A DNA stretch of 64,000 nucleotides, taken from contig NZ_CP041046.1 of assembly GCF_006385595.1 (NCBI RefSeq), positions 372,001 through 436,000 of the forward strand, written 5' to 3'. Origin of the DNA: Luteibacter pinisoli. Its GTDB lineage: Bacteria > Pseudomonadota > Gammaproteobacteria > Xanthomonadales > Rhodanobacteraceae. Below the pieces are notes generated by a model, which worked only from the letters and a program-made list of their open reading frames with translations, searched no databases and was not told where the DNA came from. Positions 51,838 through 60,684 of this stretch are shown in pieces. How positions within the stretch are numbered: position 1 is the stretch's first letter; every line of letters begins with the position of its first letter. The position numbers and the translations under genes are program-made.

Positions 51838-52871
51838 ATAGCGTGGCCGCGTCGTTGCCGCGGCGCCGCAGCGGCCACCGGGCGGTGCTCGGCATGCTGG
51901 TGCTGCTGCTCGTCGCCACGGCGACATGGAGCCTGATGCGCGGCGCCATCGCCGTGGCGCCTGCCGACGTCGCCGGTGCGCTCCTGCGCTGGCTCGGTGG
52001 CGCCGCCGCGCGCGGCGACGACAACGTCATCCTCTCGTTGCGCCTGCCGCGCCTGTTGCTCGCGGTGGCGGTGGGTGCCGCGCTGGCGACCGGCGGCAGC
52101 ACGATGCAGGGGCTGTTCCGCAATCCGCTCGCGGACCCGGGCCTGATCGGCGTCTCCGCCGGGGCGGCCGTCGGCGCGGTGGCTGCCATCGTGCTCGGTG
52201 GCCAGGCCGGCTCGTGGATCATCGCGGCGTCGGCCTTCGTCGGTGGCCTCGTGGCCACCACGCTGGTGTTTCTTATCGGGCGTCGTCGCCCGGGCGTGGC
52301 CAACCTCCTGCTGGCGGGCGTGGCGATCAATGCCATCGCCATGGCGGGCGTGGGCTTGCTGACCTACCTCGCCACCGAGAACCAGCTCCGCGACCTGACG
52401 TTCTGGTCGCTGGGCAGCCTGGGCGGGGCGAGCTGGTCGCGGCTGGCCATCGTCGCGCCGTGGATCGTCCTGCCGCTGCTGTGCCTGCCGCGTGCGGCGG
52501 CAGCGTTGAACGCGTTGTTGCTCGGCGAAGGCGAGGCCGCGTTGCTCGGCTTTCGTCCCGAACGCCTGCAGCCCCTGCTCGTCGCCCTCGTCGCGCTGTC
52601 GGTGGGTGCGTCGGTGGCCTTTACCGGCGTCATCGGCTTCGTCGGCCTGGTCGTGCCACACCTGCTGCGCATGACCTACGGCCCCGACCACCGCTTCCTG
52701 CTGCAGGCGTCGGCCCTGGGCGGTGCCATCCTGCTCGTGGCCGCCGACGCGCTGGCGCGCACCGTGGTCGCCCCGGGCGAGTTGCCGATCGGCGTGCTGA
52801 CGGCCCTCGTCGGCGGGCCGTTCTTCCTCTGGTTGCTCCTGCGCCGCCGCGGCTCGGAGTTCGTCCCGTGA
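51834..52871 (+). CDS. hmuU: haem ABC transporter permease
   Basis: A 345-residue FecCD-family permease starting at GTG, with about ten membrane helices. The family signatures GGSTMQGLFRNPLADPGLIG and AFTGVIGFVGLVVPHLLRM are present. It forms the inner-membrane channel for haem with HmuV. Start and stop overlap the neighbouring genes by four bases. Confidence 0.94.
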   Translation: MNSVAASLPRRRSGHRAVLGMLVLLLVATATWSLMRGAIAVAPADVAGALLRWLGGAAARGDDNVILSLRLPRLLLAVAVGAALATGGSTMQGLFRNPLADPGLIGVSAGAAVGAVAAIVLGGQAGSWIIAASAFVGGLVATTLVFLIGRRRPGVANLLLAGVAINAIAMAGVGLLTYLATENQLRDLTFWSLGSLGGASWSRLAIVAPWIVLPLLCLPRAAAALNALLLGEGEAALLGFRPERLQPLLVALVALSVGASVAFTGVIGFVGLVVPHLLRMTYGPDHRFLLQASALGGAILLVAADALARTVVAPGELPIGVLTALVGGPFFLWLLLRRRGSEFVP

Positions 52872-53638
52872 ATGTATCGAAGCATGGCCATCTGGTCGCC
52901 GAACGCGCGGCCGTCGTTCGCGAAGGACGGACGATCCTGCGCGACGTGTCGCTCACCGCCACCCCGGGGCGCCTGTTGGCGCTGGTCGGCCCGAATGGCG
53001 CCGGGAAGAGCACGCTGCTGGGTGCGCTGGCCGGCCGCGTGGCGCTGGCGAGCGGCCGCGTGATGCTCGATGGCAAAGTCCTGCCGGCATGGGATCCCCG
53101 CGCCCTGGCCCGGCGTCGCGCGATGCTCTCGCAGCGCGTGGACCTCGGCTTTGGTTTCACGGCGCACGAAGTGGTGTTGCTTGGGCGCAGCCCGCATGCC
53201 GCCGACGCCACGCGCGACGAGGCGATCACGCAAGGCGCCCTGCGTGCCGCGCATGCCTGGGAGCTGCGTGACCGTCGCTATACCGCGTTGTCCGGCGGTG
53301 AGCAGCAACGCGTGCAGCTGGCACGCGTGCTCGCCCAGGTAGGGGACGGAGGTCGTGACGGCGCGTGGCTGCTGCTCGACGAACCGGAGGCAGGCCTGGA
53401 CATCGCCCACCAGCATTTCATCCTCCGCCGCGCGAGGGCCTGCGCCGCCCAAGGCCTGGGCGTCATCGCCGTGCTGCATGACCTGAACCTGGCGGCACGC
53501 TATGCGGATGAGGTAGCGGTGCTCGGGGCCGGGAGCCTGCTGCGCCATGGGCCGCCGGCCGAGGCCATGGATACGGCGCTGCTCTCGGATATCTACGGTA
53601 TCGCCCTGGGCCGTTCCTTCGGCATCGACGCCGCCTGA
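52868..53638 (+). CDS. hmuV: haem ABC transporter ATP-binding protein
   Basis: A 256-residue ABC ATPase starting at GTG. Walker A is GPNGAGKST, the signature LSGGEQQRVQLARVLAQ and Walker B LLLDEPEAGLDIAH. It powers haem import with HmuU and overlaps that gene by four bases. Last of the five-gene haem operon; hemB follows after 80 bases. Confidence 0.95.
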   Translation: MNVSKHGHLVAERAAVVREGRTILRDVSLTATPGRLLALVGPNGAGKSTLLGALAGRVALASGRVMLDGKVLPAWDPRALARRRAMLSQRVDLGFGFTAHEVVLLGRSPHAADATRDEAITQGALRAAHAWELRDRRYTALSGGEQQRVQLARVLAQVGDGGRDGAWLLLDEPEAGLDIAHQHFILRRARACAAQGLGVIAVLHDLNLAARYADEVAVLGAGSLLRHGPPAEAMDTALLSDIYGIALGRSFGIDAA

Positions 53639-53718
53639 GCCCCTGCGACGACCTGCCGCCCCGCCGCCGCCGCGCGGGGCGTAAAATGGGCGGATCGCCA
53701 CACGAGCAGGCACGTCCC

Positions 53719-54708
53719 ATGACCTTTCCCGCCGTCCGTATGCGCCGCATGCGCCGCGACGCTTTTTCCCGCGCACTCATGCGCGAGACCGTCCTTACCC
53801 CCGCCGACCTGATCATGGTCGCCTTCGTCGTCGACGGCGAGGGCGTGCGCCAGCCGGTGCCGTCCATGCCGGGCGTCGAGCGCCTGTCCATCGACGAACT
53901 GGTGAAGCTGGGCGCGGAATGCGTGGCCCTGGGCATCCCGGCGCTGGCGCTGTTTCCCTCGGTGGATGGCTCGGTGAAAACCGAAGACGCCCGCGAGGCG
54001 TGGAACCCGCAGGGCCTGTTCCAGCGCGCCACGCGCGAGCTGAAGAAGCGCTTCCCGGAGCTGGGCCTCATCGGTGATGTCGCCCTGGACCCGTACACCA
54101 CGCACGGGCAGGACGGCCTGATCGATGACGACGGCTACGTGATGAACGAGCCCACCGTTGAAGCGCTGATCCGGATGTCGCTGGCCCAGGCCGAGGCCGG
54201 CATGGATTTCGTCGCGCCGTCGGACATGATGGACGGGCGCATCGGCGCGATCCGCGACGCACTGGAAAGCGCCGGCTATATCCACACGCGGATCCTCGCG
54301 TATTCGGCGAAGTACGCATCGAGCTTCTACGGCCCGTTCCGCGATGCCGTCGGTTCCGCCGCCAACCTGGGCAAGGGCAACAAGCACACCTATCAGATGG
54401 ACGTCGGCAACAGCGACGAGGCCCTGCGAGAAGTGGAGCTCGACCTGGCCGAAGGCGCCGATGCGGTGATGGTGAAGCCGGGCCTGCCGTACCTGGACAT
54501 CGTCCGCCGGGTGAAGGAAACCTTCGGCGCGCCGACCTTCGTTTACCAGGTGAGCGGCGAGTACGCGATGATCAAGGCGGCCGCGCAGAACGGCTGGCTC
54601 GATGAAAAGGCCGTGGTGCTGGAGTCGCTGGTGGCGATGAAGCGTGCCGGGGCGGATGCGATCCTCACCTATTTCGCGATCGACGTCGCACGCTGGCTCA
54701 AGGGCTGA
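53719..54708 (+). CDS. hemB: delta-aminolevulinic acid dehydratase (porphobilinogen synthase)
   Basis: A 329-residue HemB with the two active-site lysines in SAKYASSFYGP and MVKPGLPYLD. It joins two molecules of 5-aminolevulinate to porphobilinogen in haem synthesis. The metal region reads DVALDPYTTHGQDG, with aspartates instead of the cysteines of zinc enzymes, the magnesium-type site known from Pseudomonas aeruginosa. The ATG at 53719 fits the conserved start. Its place after the haem-uptake operon links uptake and synthesis. Confidence 0.95.
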   Translation: MTFPAVRMRRMRRDAFSRALMRETVLTPADLIMVAFVVDGEGVRQPVPSMPGVERLSIDELVKLGAECVALGIPALALFPSVDGSVKTEDAREAWNPQGLFQRATRELKKRFPELGLIGDVALDPYTTHGQDGLIDDDGYVMNEPTVEALIRMSLAQAEAGMDFVAPSDMMDGRIGAIRDALESAGYIHTRILAYSAKYASSFYGPFRDAVGSAANLGKGNKHTYQMDVGNSDEALREVELDLAEGADAVMVKPGLPYLDIVRRVKETFGAPTFVYQVSGEYAMIKAAAQNGWLDEKAVVLESLVAMKRAGADAILTYFAIDVARWLKG

Positions 54709-54795
54709 ACGGCATCCGGGCCACGCAGGTGTTTTGTCCAAACTGAGTCGACAGGCCCATGACATAATCCCGACTCGATTCTCGGGAGCCATGGG

Positions 54796-56604
54796 ATGGA
54801 CGGACATCACTTTCTCGAGACGGCAGTCGTCTTCCTCCTGGCGACGGTGATTGCCGTCCCGCTGACCAAACGCTTCCGTCTCGGCGCCGTGCTCGGCTTC
54901 CTGCTGGCGGGCGTGGTGATCGGGCCTTCGGTGCTCGGGCTGGTCGCCGATACGGCGGGCGTCGCCACCATCTCCGATTTCGGCGTGGTGCTGATGCTGT
55001 TCGTCATCGGCCTGGAGCTGTCGCCGTCACGCCTGTGGGTGATGCGCCGCGCCGTGTTCGGCAGCGGCACCTTGCAGGTCATCGTCTGCGCCCTTGCGCT
55101 GGGTGCCATCGGTTACTACCTCTTTGGGCTCACCTGGCGGGCGGCGGTCATCGTCGGCGGCAGCCTGGCCTTGTCGTCCACGGCCTTTGGCCTGCAGATC
55201 CTGGCCGAGCGCAAGGAAGCGGGCACCGCCTACGGGCGCCAGGCATTCGCCATCCTGCTGTTCCAGGACCTGGCCGCCATCCCGCTGATCGCCGCCGTCC
55301 CCCTGCTAGGCGGCGCGCTGGCGCGCGATACGCATGCGCCGGACATCATGGGTATCGTCCGCGTCGTCGGCGCCATCATCGGCGTGATCATCGGCGGCCG
55401 GGTGGTGCTGCGCCACGTGTTCCGCTTCGTCGCGCGGGCGAAAAGCACCGAGGTGTCGACGGCAACGGCGCTCCTCGTGGTCATGGGCACCGCGTGGCTG
55501 ATGGAGCTGGCCGGTATCTCCAGCACGCTCGGCGCCTTCCTCGCCGGCCTGCTGCTGGCGGATTCGGAATACCGCCACGAGCTCGAATCGAATATCGAAC
55601 CGTTCAAGGGCCTGCTGCTGGGCCTGTTCTTCATCAGCGTCGGCATGTCCGTGGACCTGCAGCTGCTCTACGCGCAGCCGTTGGTGGTCATCGGCCTTGT
55701 GGCCGCGCTGCTGGCGGTGAAGGCGGTGCTGATCGTGCCGTTGGGGCGACTGGTCGGCGGGCTGACCAACGCCGATTCCGTGCGCCTGGCCGCCGTGCTG
55801 GCCAGCGGCGGCGAATTCGCCTTCGTCGTGCTGAACCTTGCGCAGCAGCAGCGCATCATCACCGAGCCGCAGCGCGGCCTGATGGTGATGGCGATTTCGC
55901 TTTCCATGGCGCTCACGCCGCTGCTGGTGCTGCTGGCCGCGCGGCTGGTGCACGAACGCGCGCGCAAGCCGGATCGTGAATTCGACCACATCGAAACCGA
56001 CGCGCCGCGGGTCATCATCGCGGGCTTCGGCCGCATGGGCCAGATCGTCGCCCGCGTGCTGCGCGCGCAGGGCATTCCGTTCGTCGCGCTGGAAAGCTCG
56101 GTGGAGCAGGTGGAGACCTCGCGCCGCTTCGGTGGCACGTCACTGTTTTTCGGCGATCCGGGCCGACCCGAGATGCTGCGTGCCGCGCAGGCGGACAAGG
56201 CCGAGGTGTTCGTGCTGGCCACGGACGACCCGGAAGCGAACCTGCGTACCGCGCGTCTCGTGCGTCGCCAGTTCCCGCACCTGAAGATCGTGGCCCGCGC
56301 GCGCAACCGCCAGCACGTGTTCCGGCTGATGGATATCGGTGTCGAGGACCCGGTGCGCGAGACGTTCTATTCGAGCCTGATGATGACGCGGCACGTGCTG
56401 GAATCGCTGGACATGGCACCCGAGGTGGTCGAGGCGCGCATCGCCCGCTTCCGCAAGCTCGACGAGCAGGTGCTGCGTTCGCAGTACCTGGTCTATGACG
56501 ATGACGCGGCGCTGGTGCAGAGTTCGAAGGATGCGCTGAACGACTTGCAGCACCTTTTCGAAGCCGATGCGCAGGAAGAGCGCGAGCGCTCCGACGAGAA
56601 GTAA
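54796..56604 (+). CDS. KefB/KefC-type monovalent cation:proton antiporter (CPA2)
   Basis: A 602-residue CPA2-family antiporter. About twelve membrane segments span residues 8-390, with GFLLAGVVIGPSVLGL and the core LFQDLAAIPLI; a cytosolic TrkA-N nucleotide-binding domain follows with VIIAGFGRMGQIVARVL. Family members exchange potassium or sodium for protons; KefC types are gated by glutathione conjugates. gshA is 5.6 kb away, but no direct link is claimed. No KefF/KefG ancillary protein is encoded next to it. Confidence 0.92.
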   Translation: MDGHHFLETAVVFLLATVIAVPLTKRFRLGAVLGFLLAGVVIGPSVLGLVADTAGVATISDFGVVLMLFVIGLELSPSRLWVMRRAVFGSGTLQVIVCALALGAIGYYLFGLTWRAAVIVGGSLALSSTAFGLQILAERKEAGTAYGRQAFAILLFQDLAAIPLIAAVPLLGGALARDTHAPDIMGIVRVVGAIIGVIIGGRVVLRHVFRFVARAKSTEVSTATALLVVMGTAWLMELAGISSTLGAFLAGLLLADSEYRHELESNIEPFKGLLLGLFFISVGMSVDLQLLYAQPLVVIGLVAALLAVKAVLIVPLGRLVGGLTNADSVRLAAVLASGGEFAFVVLNLAQQQRIITEPQRGLMVMAISLSMALTPLLVLLAARLVHERARKPDREFDHIETDAPRVIIAGFGRMGQIVARVLRAQGIPFVALESSVEQVETSRRFGGTSLFFGDPGRPEMLRAAQADKAEVFVLATDDPEANLRTARLVRRQFPHLKIVARARNRQHVFRLMDIGVEDPVRETFYSSLMMTRHVLESLDMAPEVVEARIARFRKLDEQVLRSQYLVYDDDAALVQSSKDALNDLQHLFEADAQEERERSDEK

Positions 56605-56625
56605 CCCGCCGGAGCGTGTGCGGCT

Positions 56626-59600
56626 TCAGTCCGGCTGGGCGGGCTGGCGCAGGGTTTGACGCACGCTGGGGATCGCGTTGGCGCGTACACCGAGCTCGTG
56701 TGCGATATCCACGTAGCCCAGGTGCCGTGCGACGTCGCCCGCCGTACGGCCGAAGGCGTCGGCCGCGTTGCGGTTGGCGCCGCGCTGCAGGAGGACGCGT
56801 GCCGGCGCCAACAGTGCGTGCATCGCGCAGGCATGCAGGGCGCTGACCCCGCGGTGGTCCGCGTGTTCGATCTTCGCGCCGGCATCGAGCAACACCGGCA
56901 CCAGCGCACCGAGATGCGTCGCATCGGCGACGGTGCCCGGCCGCATGTGTGCACCGAGCAACAGCAGCAGCGGCGTGGCGCCGTCCTTGTCGGCCTTGTT
57001 CACGTCGGCACCCTTGCCGATCACGAGGTCGAGCAGGCGACGCGCACGCAGGCTGTCGCTGCTGCCGAAGCAGTACTGCGCCGCGGCGTGCAACGCGGTG
57101 TGGCCGTGCGCATCCTCGGCGGCGGTGTCCGCGCCTGCGGCAAGCAGGCGTTCGACGATGTCGGGATAACCCAGTGCGGCGGCGATCATCAGTGCCGTGG
57201 TTTCGCCGGGAAGACGCTGGTCCACGGCGACGCCGCGTGCGAGCAGGCGTTCGACGACGGCATCGCGACGTGCGTTCACGGCGGCGGCGAGCGGCGTCAC
57301 GCCCGAGGCGGCGCTCGCCGCCGGGTCGGCGCCGGCATCGAGCAGGTGTGCGGCCACGTCGACCTGGCCGGCGCCCGCGGCGCGCAGCAACGCGGTGGCG
57401 CCCTGGGCATCGCGCGTATCGACATCGAAGCCGAGTTCAAGCAGGCGGTCCACGGCTTGCGTATCACCCGCGGCCGCGGCGGCCGGCAGGTCGGCGGCCA
57501 CCAGCGTGCGGCCCGGTAGCGGCCACAGCGGCCAGCTCAACCAGCGTTCCACCTCGCCGTGGCCGATGCCGAGGCCATACGGGGTCTCGCCGTTGACGTC
57601 CGCGGCTTCCGGGTCGGCGCCGTGGGTGACCAGGAGGCGGACGAGCGGCAGCGCGTCGCCATCGTGTTCCAGCGCGGCGTGCAGCGGCGTGCGGCCGCCG
57701 GCGTCGCGCACGTTCGGGTCAAGGCCGCGTGCGAGCAGCGCGCCAAGCAGGCGGGCACGGCCCGTCGCCGCGGCCATGTGCACCGGGGTGCGGCCGCGCG
57801 CGTCGGCGCCGAAGGGATCGGCACCCGCCTCGAGCATGGCGAGCGCGAGGTGTTCGTCGGCACCGTCCAGCCGGCAGATGGCCTGGCCAAGCAGGCCCGC
57901 GCCCGCCGGTGTGGCGCCGGCGCGCATCAGCTGGAGCAGCGCCTCGGCGGACTGCGGGAGCTGCGGAAGCAGGGCGTCGAAGAGGCGACGACCCAGCGTG
58001 CCTTCCGGTTCGTCGGCCGGCGGCGCGAGCCGCGCTTCGGCGGACAGGCCATGGTCGAACAGCCACGCGCGCGCGGCATCAAACCCCGGGCTGGCGAGGT
58101 CGATGTACAGCGCCGCCAGCTCGGCGGCGGGCCATTCGCGCACCTTCGCCGAGAACGTGGAGGCCACCGCCCAGTGGCCGAAGCGCAGCGCGTCGTGCAG
58201 GTGAAGCGGCGAATCGGCACCGGCCTCGGGAAGCACCGACTCACTGAGCGAGGTCGGCAACGGCGTGCCCGGATCAAGCAGGGCGACGAAATCCCAGCGG
58301 CCGCCGCTGGCGGCGTGGTCGAGTGCGCTACGGCCGTCCGCCGCCGCTTCCTTCGGCTGTGCGCCCATGGCGAGCAGGGCGCGCACGGTGGCGGCCTGGG
58401 CGCGCGGCGACTGGCAGGCCAGGGTCAGGGCGTTGCGGCCGTGGCTGTCGCGCGGCGTCGGGTCGGCCTGCGCCTCGGCCAGCATCTGCACGATGCCGCT
58501 GGCGCCCGCGCGCGAGGCCTCCATCAGCGCCGTGGTGCCATGCCGGTCCGCGAGGTTGGGGTTGGCGTGGGCCTGGAGCAGGGCCCGTGCGATCTGTTCG
58601 TGGCCTTCGGCCGCGGCCGTCACCAGGGCGGTACGGCCGTGGGCGCTGACCGCGTTCACCGGTGCCTTGTGCCGCAGCAGCACCTTGATGCCTTCCGCGT
58701 CGTCATCGGCGATGCCCGCCGCCGCGACCAGTGCCGGCTCGGCACCGACAGGCGCGGGTTTCGCGCCGTGCTCGAGGAGGAAGCGGGCCAGCGCCCAGTT
58801 CGCTGCCCGGCAGGCGATGGTCAGTGATGTCTCACCGGCGGCGTTTACCGCATCGACGGTGGCACCGGCATCGAGCAGCATGGCGGCCACGGTGGGCTCG
58901 GCGCTGAGCACCGCGCCGTGCAGCGCGGTGTTGCCCTCGGCATCCGTGGCCGACGCGTTCGCGCCATTGGCCAGCAGGGTGAGCACGGCATCCGGGCGGC
59001 CGTGCCAGCTATCGCGGCAGGCGGCGATGAGGGCGGTGACACCGTGGTGCGTGCGGTTCACTTCGGCGCCGCGGGCGATCAGCGCGCGCAGCAGGCGCGT
59101 ATCCGCCGACAACGCGGCCAGGGTGAGCACCGGGCGCTGATCGCGATCGCCCGGCTCGGCATCGGTATTCGGGTTGGCACCAGCCTCGACCAGCGCGACG
59201 GCGCGAGCGACGTCACCGGCGCGAATCGCGGCGAGCAGGGCGCCATCGCGGATTTCCGGCTGGCGCTCTTCGCTCGACAGTTCCGGGATCGGCACCGGCG
59301 TCGGCACGATGTGCGCGTCGTTGATCACCGGCTCCTGGCGGGTTTCGGCGCGCGCGGTACGGATATGGCCGCGGCGGTCGCAGAGCAATGCACGCAGGGT
59401 GCGGTTGGCGATCAGCAGCGAGCAGGCCGGCAACAGCACGACGGCGTAGATCGCCAGGGCGGCGATGCGCATTTCCGACGGGAACACGCCGTACAGGCCC
59501 GACAGTGCCACGGCGCAGAAGGCCAGCACGAGCAGGCCCAGCGCGGCGGGGACGAAATGGGTGAAGAAGCGCTCTTCGGCCGACAGGTGGCGGCCGAAGC

Positions 59601-60063
59601 TGAAGGAGCGGGCCATGGCCGTGAAGATCCACGAGCCATCGCCCGTGGTCTCGGGATAGGCGTCGTCCCACAGGTACACCAGCCCGAACGCCGGCCACAT
59701 GCGCCAGAGGGCGCCCAGCGCCACCACCAGCGTCGCGGCGAGGAGGAGTGCCGCACCCAGGCTCGGTGCCTGCGTCAGCTTCAGCAGCGGCCACGCCACC
59801 AGGACGAACACCAGGAAGGTGTACATGGTGAACATGACCACGTACGCCGAGCCGCGGCGCAGCGCCGTGCGCAGGTAATTCGGCTCGGGATCAAACCCAA
59901 TGGCGTGGCACACCGCCGCCATGGCCAGCGCGTTGGCGAGCAGCAGGGGAATCAGGGCCAGCGGTGAGGCAGTGAGGCCGGCGCACGCGACAGCAGCAAG
60001 GGCGGGGAGGAACCAGGGCAGCGCCTTGATCAGCGGCGGTCGACGACGTTTGGGATTGGCCAT
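56626..60063 (-). CDS. large membrane-anchored ankyrin-repeat protein
   Basis: A 1145-residue protein. About six hydrophobic helices occupy residues 15-230, including FMVFTMYTF-like and ALLLAATLVVALGAL segments (the first quoted loosely; actual VVMFTMYTFLVFVLVAW). From about residue 275 to the C-terminus ankyrin repeats follow one another (for example DAEGNTALHGAVLSAEPTVA and DAHGHTALHAAAQ), around 20 in all. The repeats should face the cytosol and bind partner proteins. I know no specific function for this architecture. The gene stands alone between a convergent antiporter gene and YcgL on the same strand. Confidence 0.85.
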   Translation of the reverse strand: MANPKRRRPPLIKALPWFLPALAAVACAGLTASPLALIPLLLANALAMAAVCHAIGFDPEPNYLRTALRRGSAYVVMFTMYTFLVFVLVAWPLLKLTQAPSLGAALLLAATLVVALGALWRMWPAFGLVYLWDDAYPETTGDGSWIFTAMARSFSFGRHLSAEERFFTHFVPAALGLLVLAFCAVALSGLYGVFPSEMRIAALAIYAVVLLPACSLLIANRTLRALLCDRRGHIRTARAETRQEPVINDAHIVPTPVPIPELSSEERQPEIRDGALLAAIRAGDVARAVALVEAGANPNTDAEPGDRDQRPVLTLAALSADTRLLRALIARGAEVNRTHHGVTALIAACRDSWHGRPDAVLTLLANGANASATDAEGNTALHGAVLSAEPTVAAMLLDAGATVDAVNAAGETSLTIACRAANWALARFLLEHGAKPAPVGAEPALVAAAGIADDDAEGIKVLLRHKAPVNAVSAHGRTALVTAAAEGHEQIARALLQAHANPNLADRHGTTALMEASRAGASGIVQMLAEAQADPTPRDSHGRNALTLACQSPRAQAATVRALLAMGAQPKEAAADGRSALDHAASGGRWDFVALLDPGTPLPTSLSESVLPEAGADSPLHLHDALRFGHWAVASTFSAKVREWPAAELAALYIDLASPGFDAARAWLFDHGLSAEARLAPPADEPEGTLGRRLFDALLPQLPQSAEALLQLMRAGATPAGAGLLGQAICRLDGADEHLALAMLEAGADPFGADARGRTPVHMAAATGRARLLGALLARGLDPNVRDAGGRTPLHAALEHDGDALPLVRLLVTHGADPEAADVNGETPYGLGIGHGEVERWLSWPLWPLPGRTLVAADLPAAAAAGDTQAVDRLLELGFDVDTRDAQGATALLRAAGAGQVDVAAHLLDAGADPAASAASGVTPLAAAVNARRDAVVERLLARGVAVDQRLPGETTALMIAAALGYPDIVERLLAAGADTAAEDAHGHTALHAAAQYCFGSSDSLRARRLLDLVIGKGADVNKADKDGATPLLLLLGAHMRPGTVADATHLGALVPVLLDAGAKIEHADHRGVSALHACAMHALLAPARVLLQRGANRNAADAFGRTAGDVARHLGYVDIAHELGVRANAIPSVRQTLRQPAQPD

Positions 60064-60152
60064 GCGCGCGAGTATACGGACCGCGCAAAGGCTGCGCGGT
60101 AACGCGACGTTAACCCGGCTTCCACGTTTCGCGTATGTGCACTTCCGGCAAC

Positions 60153-60455
60153 TCAGGCACGGACGAGCGAGGCATCCGGGTCAATCTCGCGATTGAGGTT
60201 GGGCTGGTTGCAGACGCTGAGGGTCTCGTTGGGCGGCGCCTGGAGGTGCCAGCCCTGGTCCGCCAGGTGGCTGAGCACGATCTCAGTGTCCTCGTGCGGG
60301 AGCTGGCGCTGGGCGGTGAGCTGGACTTCAAGCACGAAGCGCAGTTCGCCGAGCAGGAGGACGAGGGGTTCGGGCAGGGCATCGAAGCCCTCGCGGCGGG
60401 AAAGCCACACATAGGTGTCGGGCTTGCGCAGGCTGGCGTAGACGTAGCAGTGCAT
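60153..60455 (-). CDS. YcgL domain-containing protein
   Basis: A 100-residue protein matching the YcgL family: MHCYVYASLRKPDTYVWLSR at the start and LPHEDTEIVLSHLADQGWHLQAPP in the middle. YcgL proteins are small alpha/beta proteins conserved in gammaproteobacteria without an agreed function. It lies 89 bases upstream of the ankyrin gene on the same strand. Confidence 0.88.
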   Translation of the reverse strand: MHCYVYASLRKPDTYVWLSRREGFDALPEPLVLLLGELRFVLEVQLTAQRQLPHEDTEIVLSHLADQGWHLQAPPNETLSVCNQPNLNREIDPDASLVRA

Positions 60456-60564
60456 GACGGCAGGTCTCGCGGCGGCTCGGTCGTCCAGTCTACCGGATCC
60501 GGGGCGGGGGGATGGGCCGGAAAGTGTGGGGTGTTTCAGGTTTGTTGCATCGACACTTGCAAAA

Positions 60565-60639
60565 ACTTGGTCAAGTCGTCCAGAGTTCCACCCCAGATTG
60601 TTAAACGCGCGTATGAAAACGGCTAACTTTTCCGTTTTC
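60565..60639 (+). promoter_or_regulatory. fadL leader: palindrome and stem-loop
   Basis: ACTTG-GT-CAAGT (60565-60576) is a perfect-arm palindrome that could bind a fatty-acid regulator. Further down GAAAACGG (60615-60622) and CCGTTTTC (60632-60639) form an 8-bp stem with a nine-base loop in the leader. Neither is assigned to a known regulator. Confidence 0.35.
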
Positions 60640-60684
60640 CGCCCCGTTCGATCCCGTCAGAACAATAAGCAGGAGCCGCTCCGC

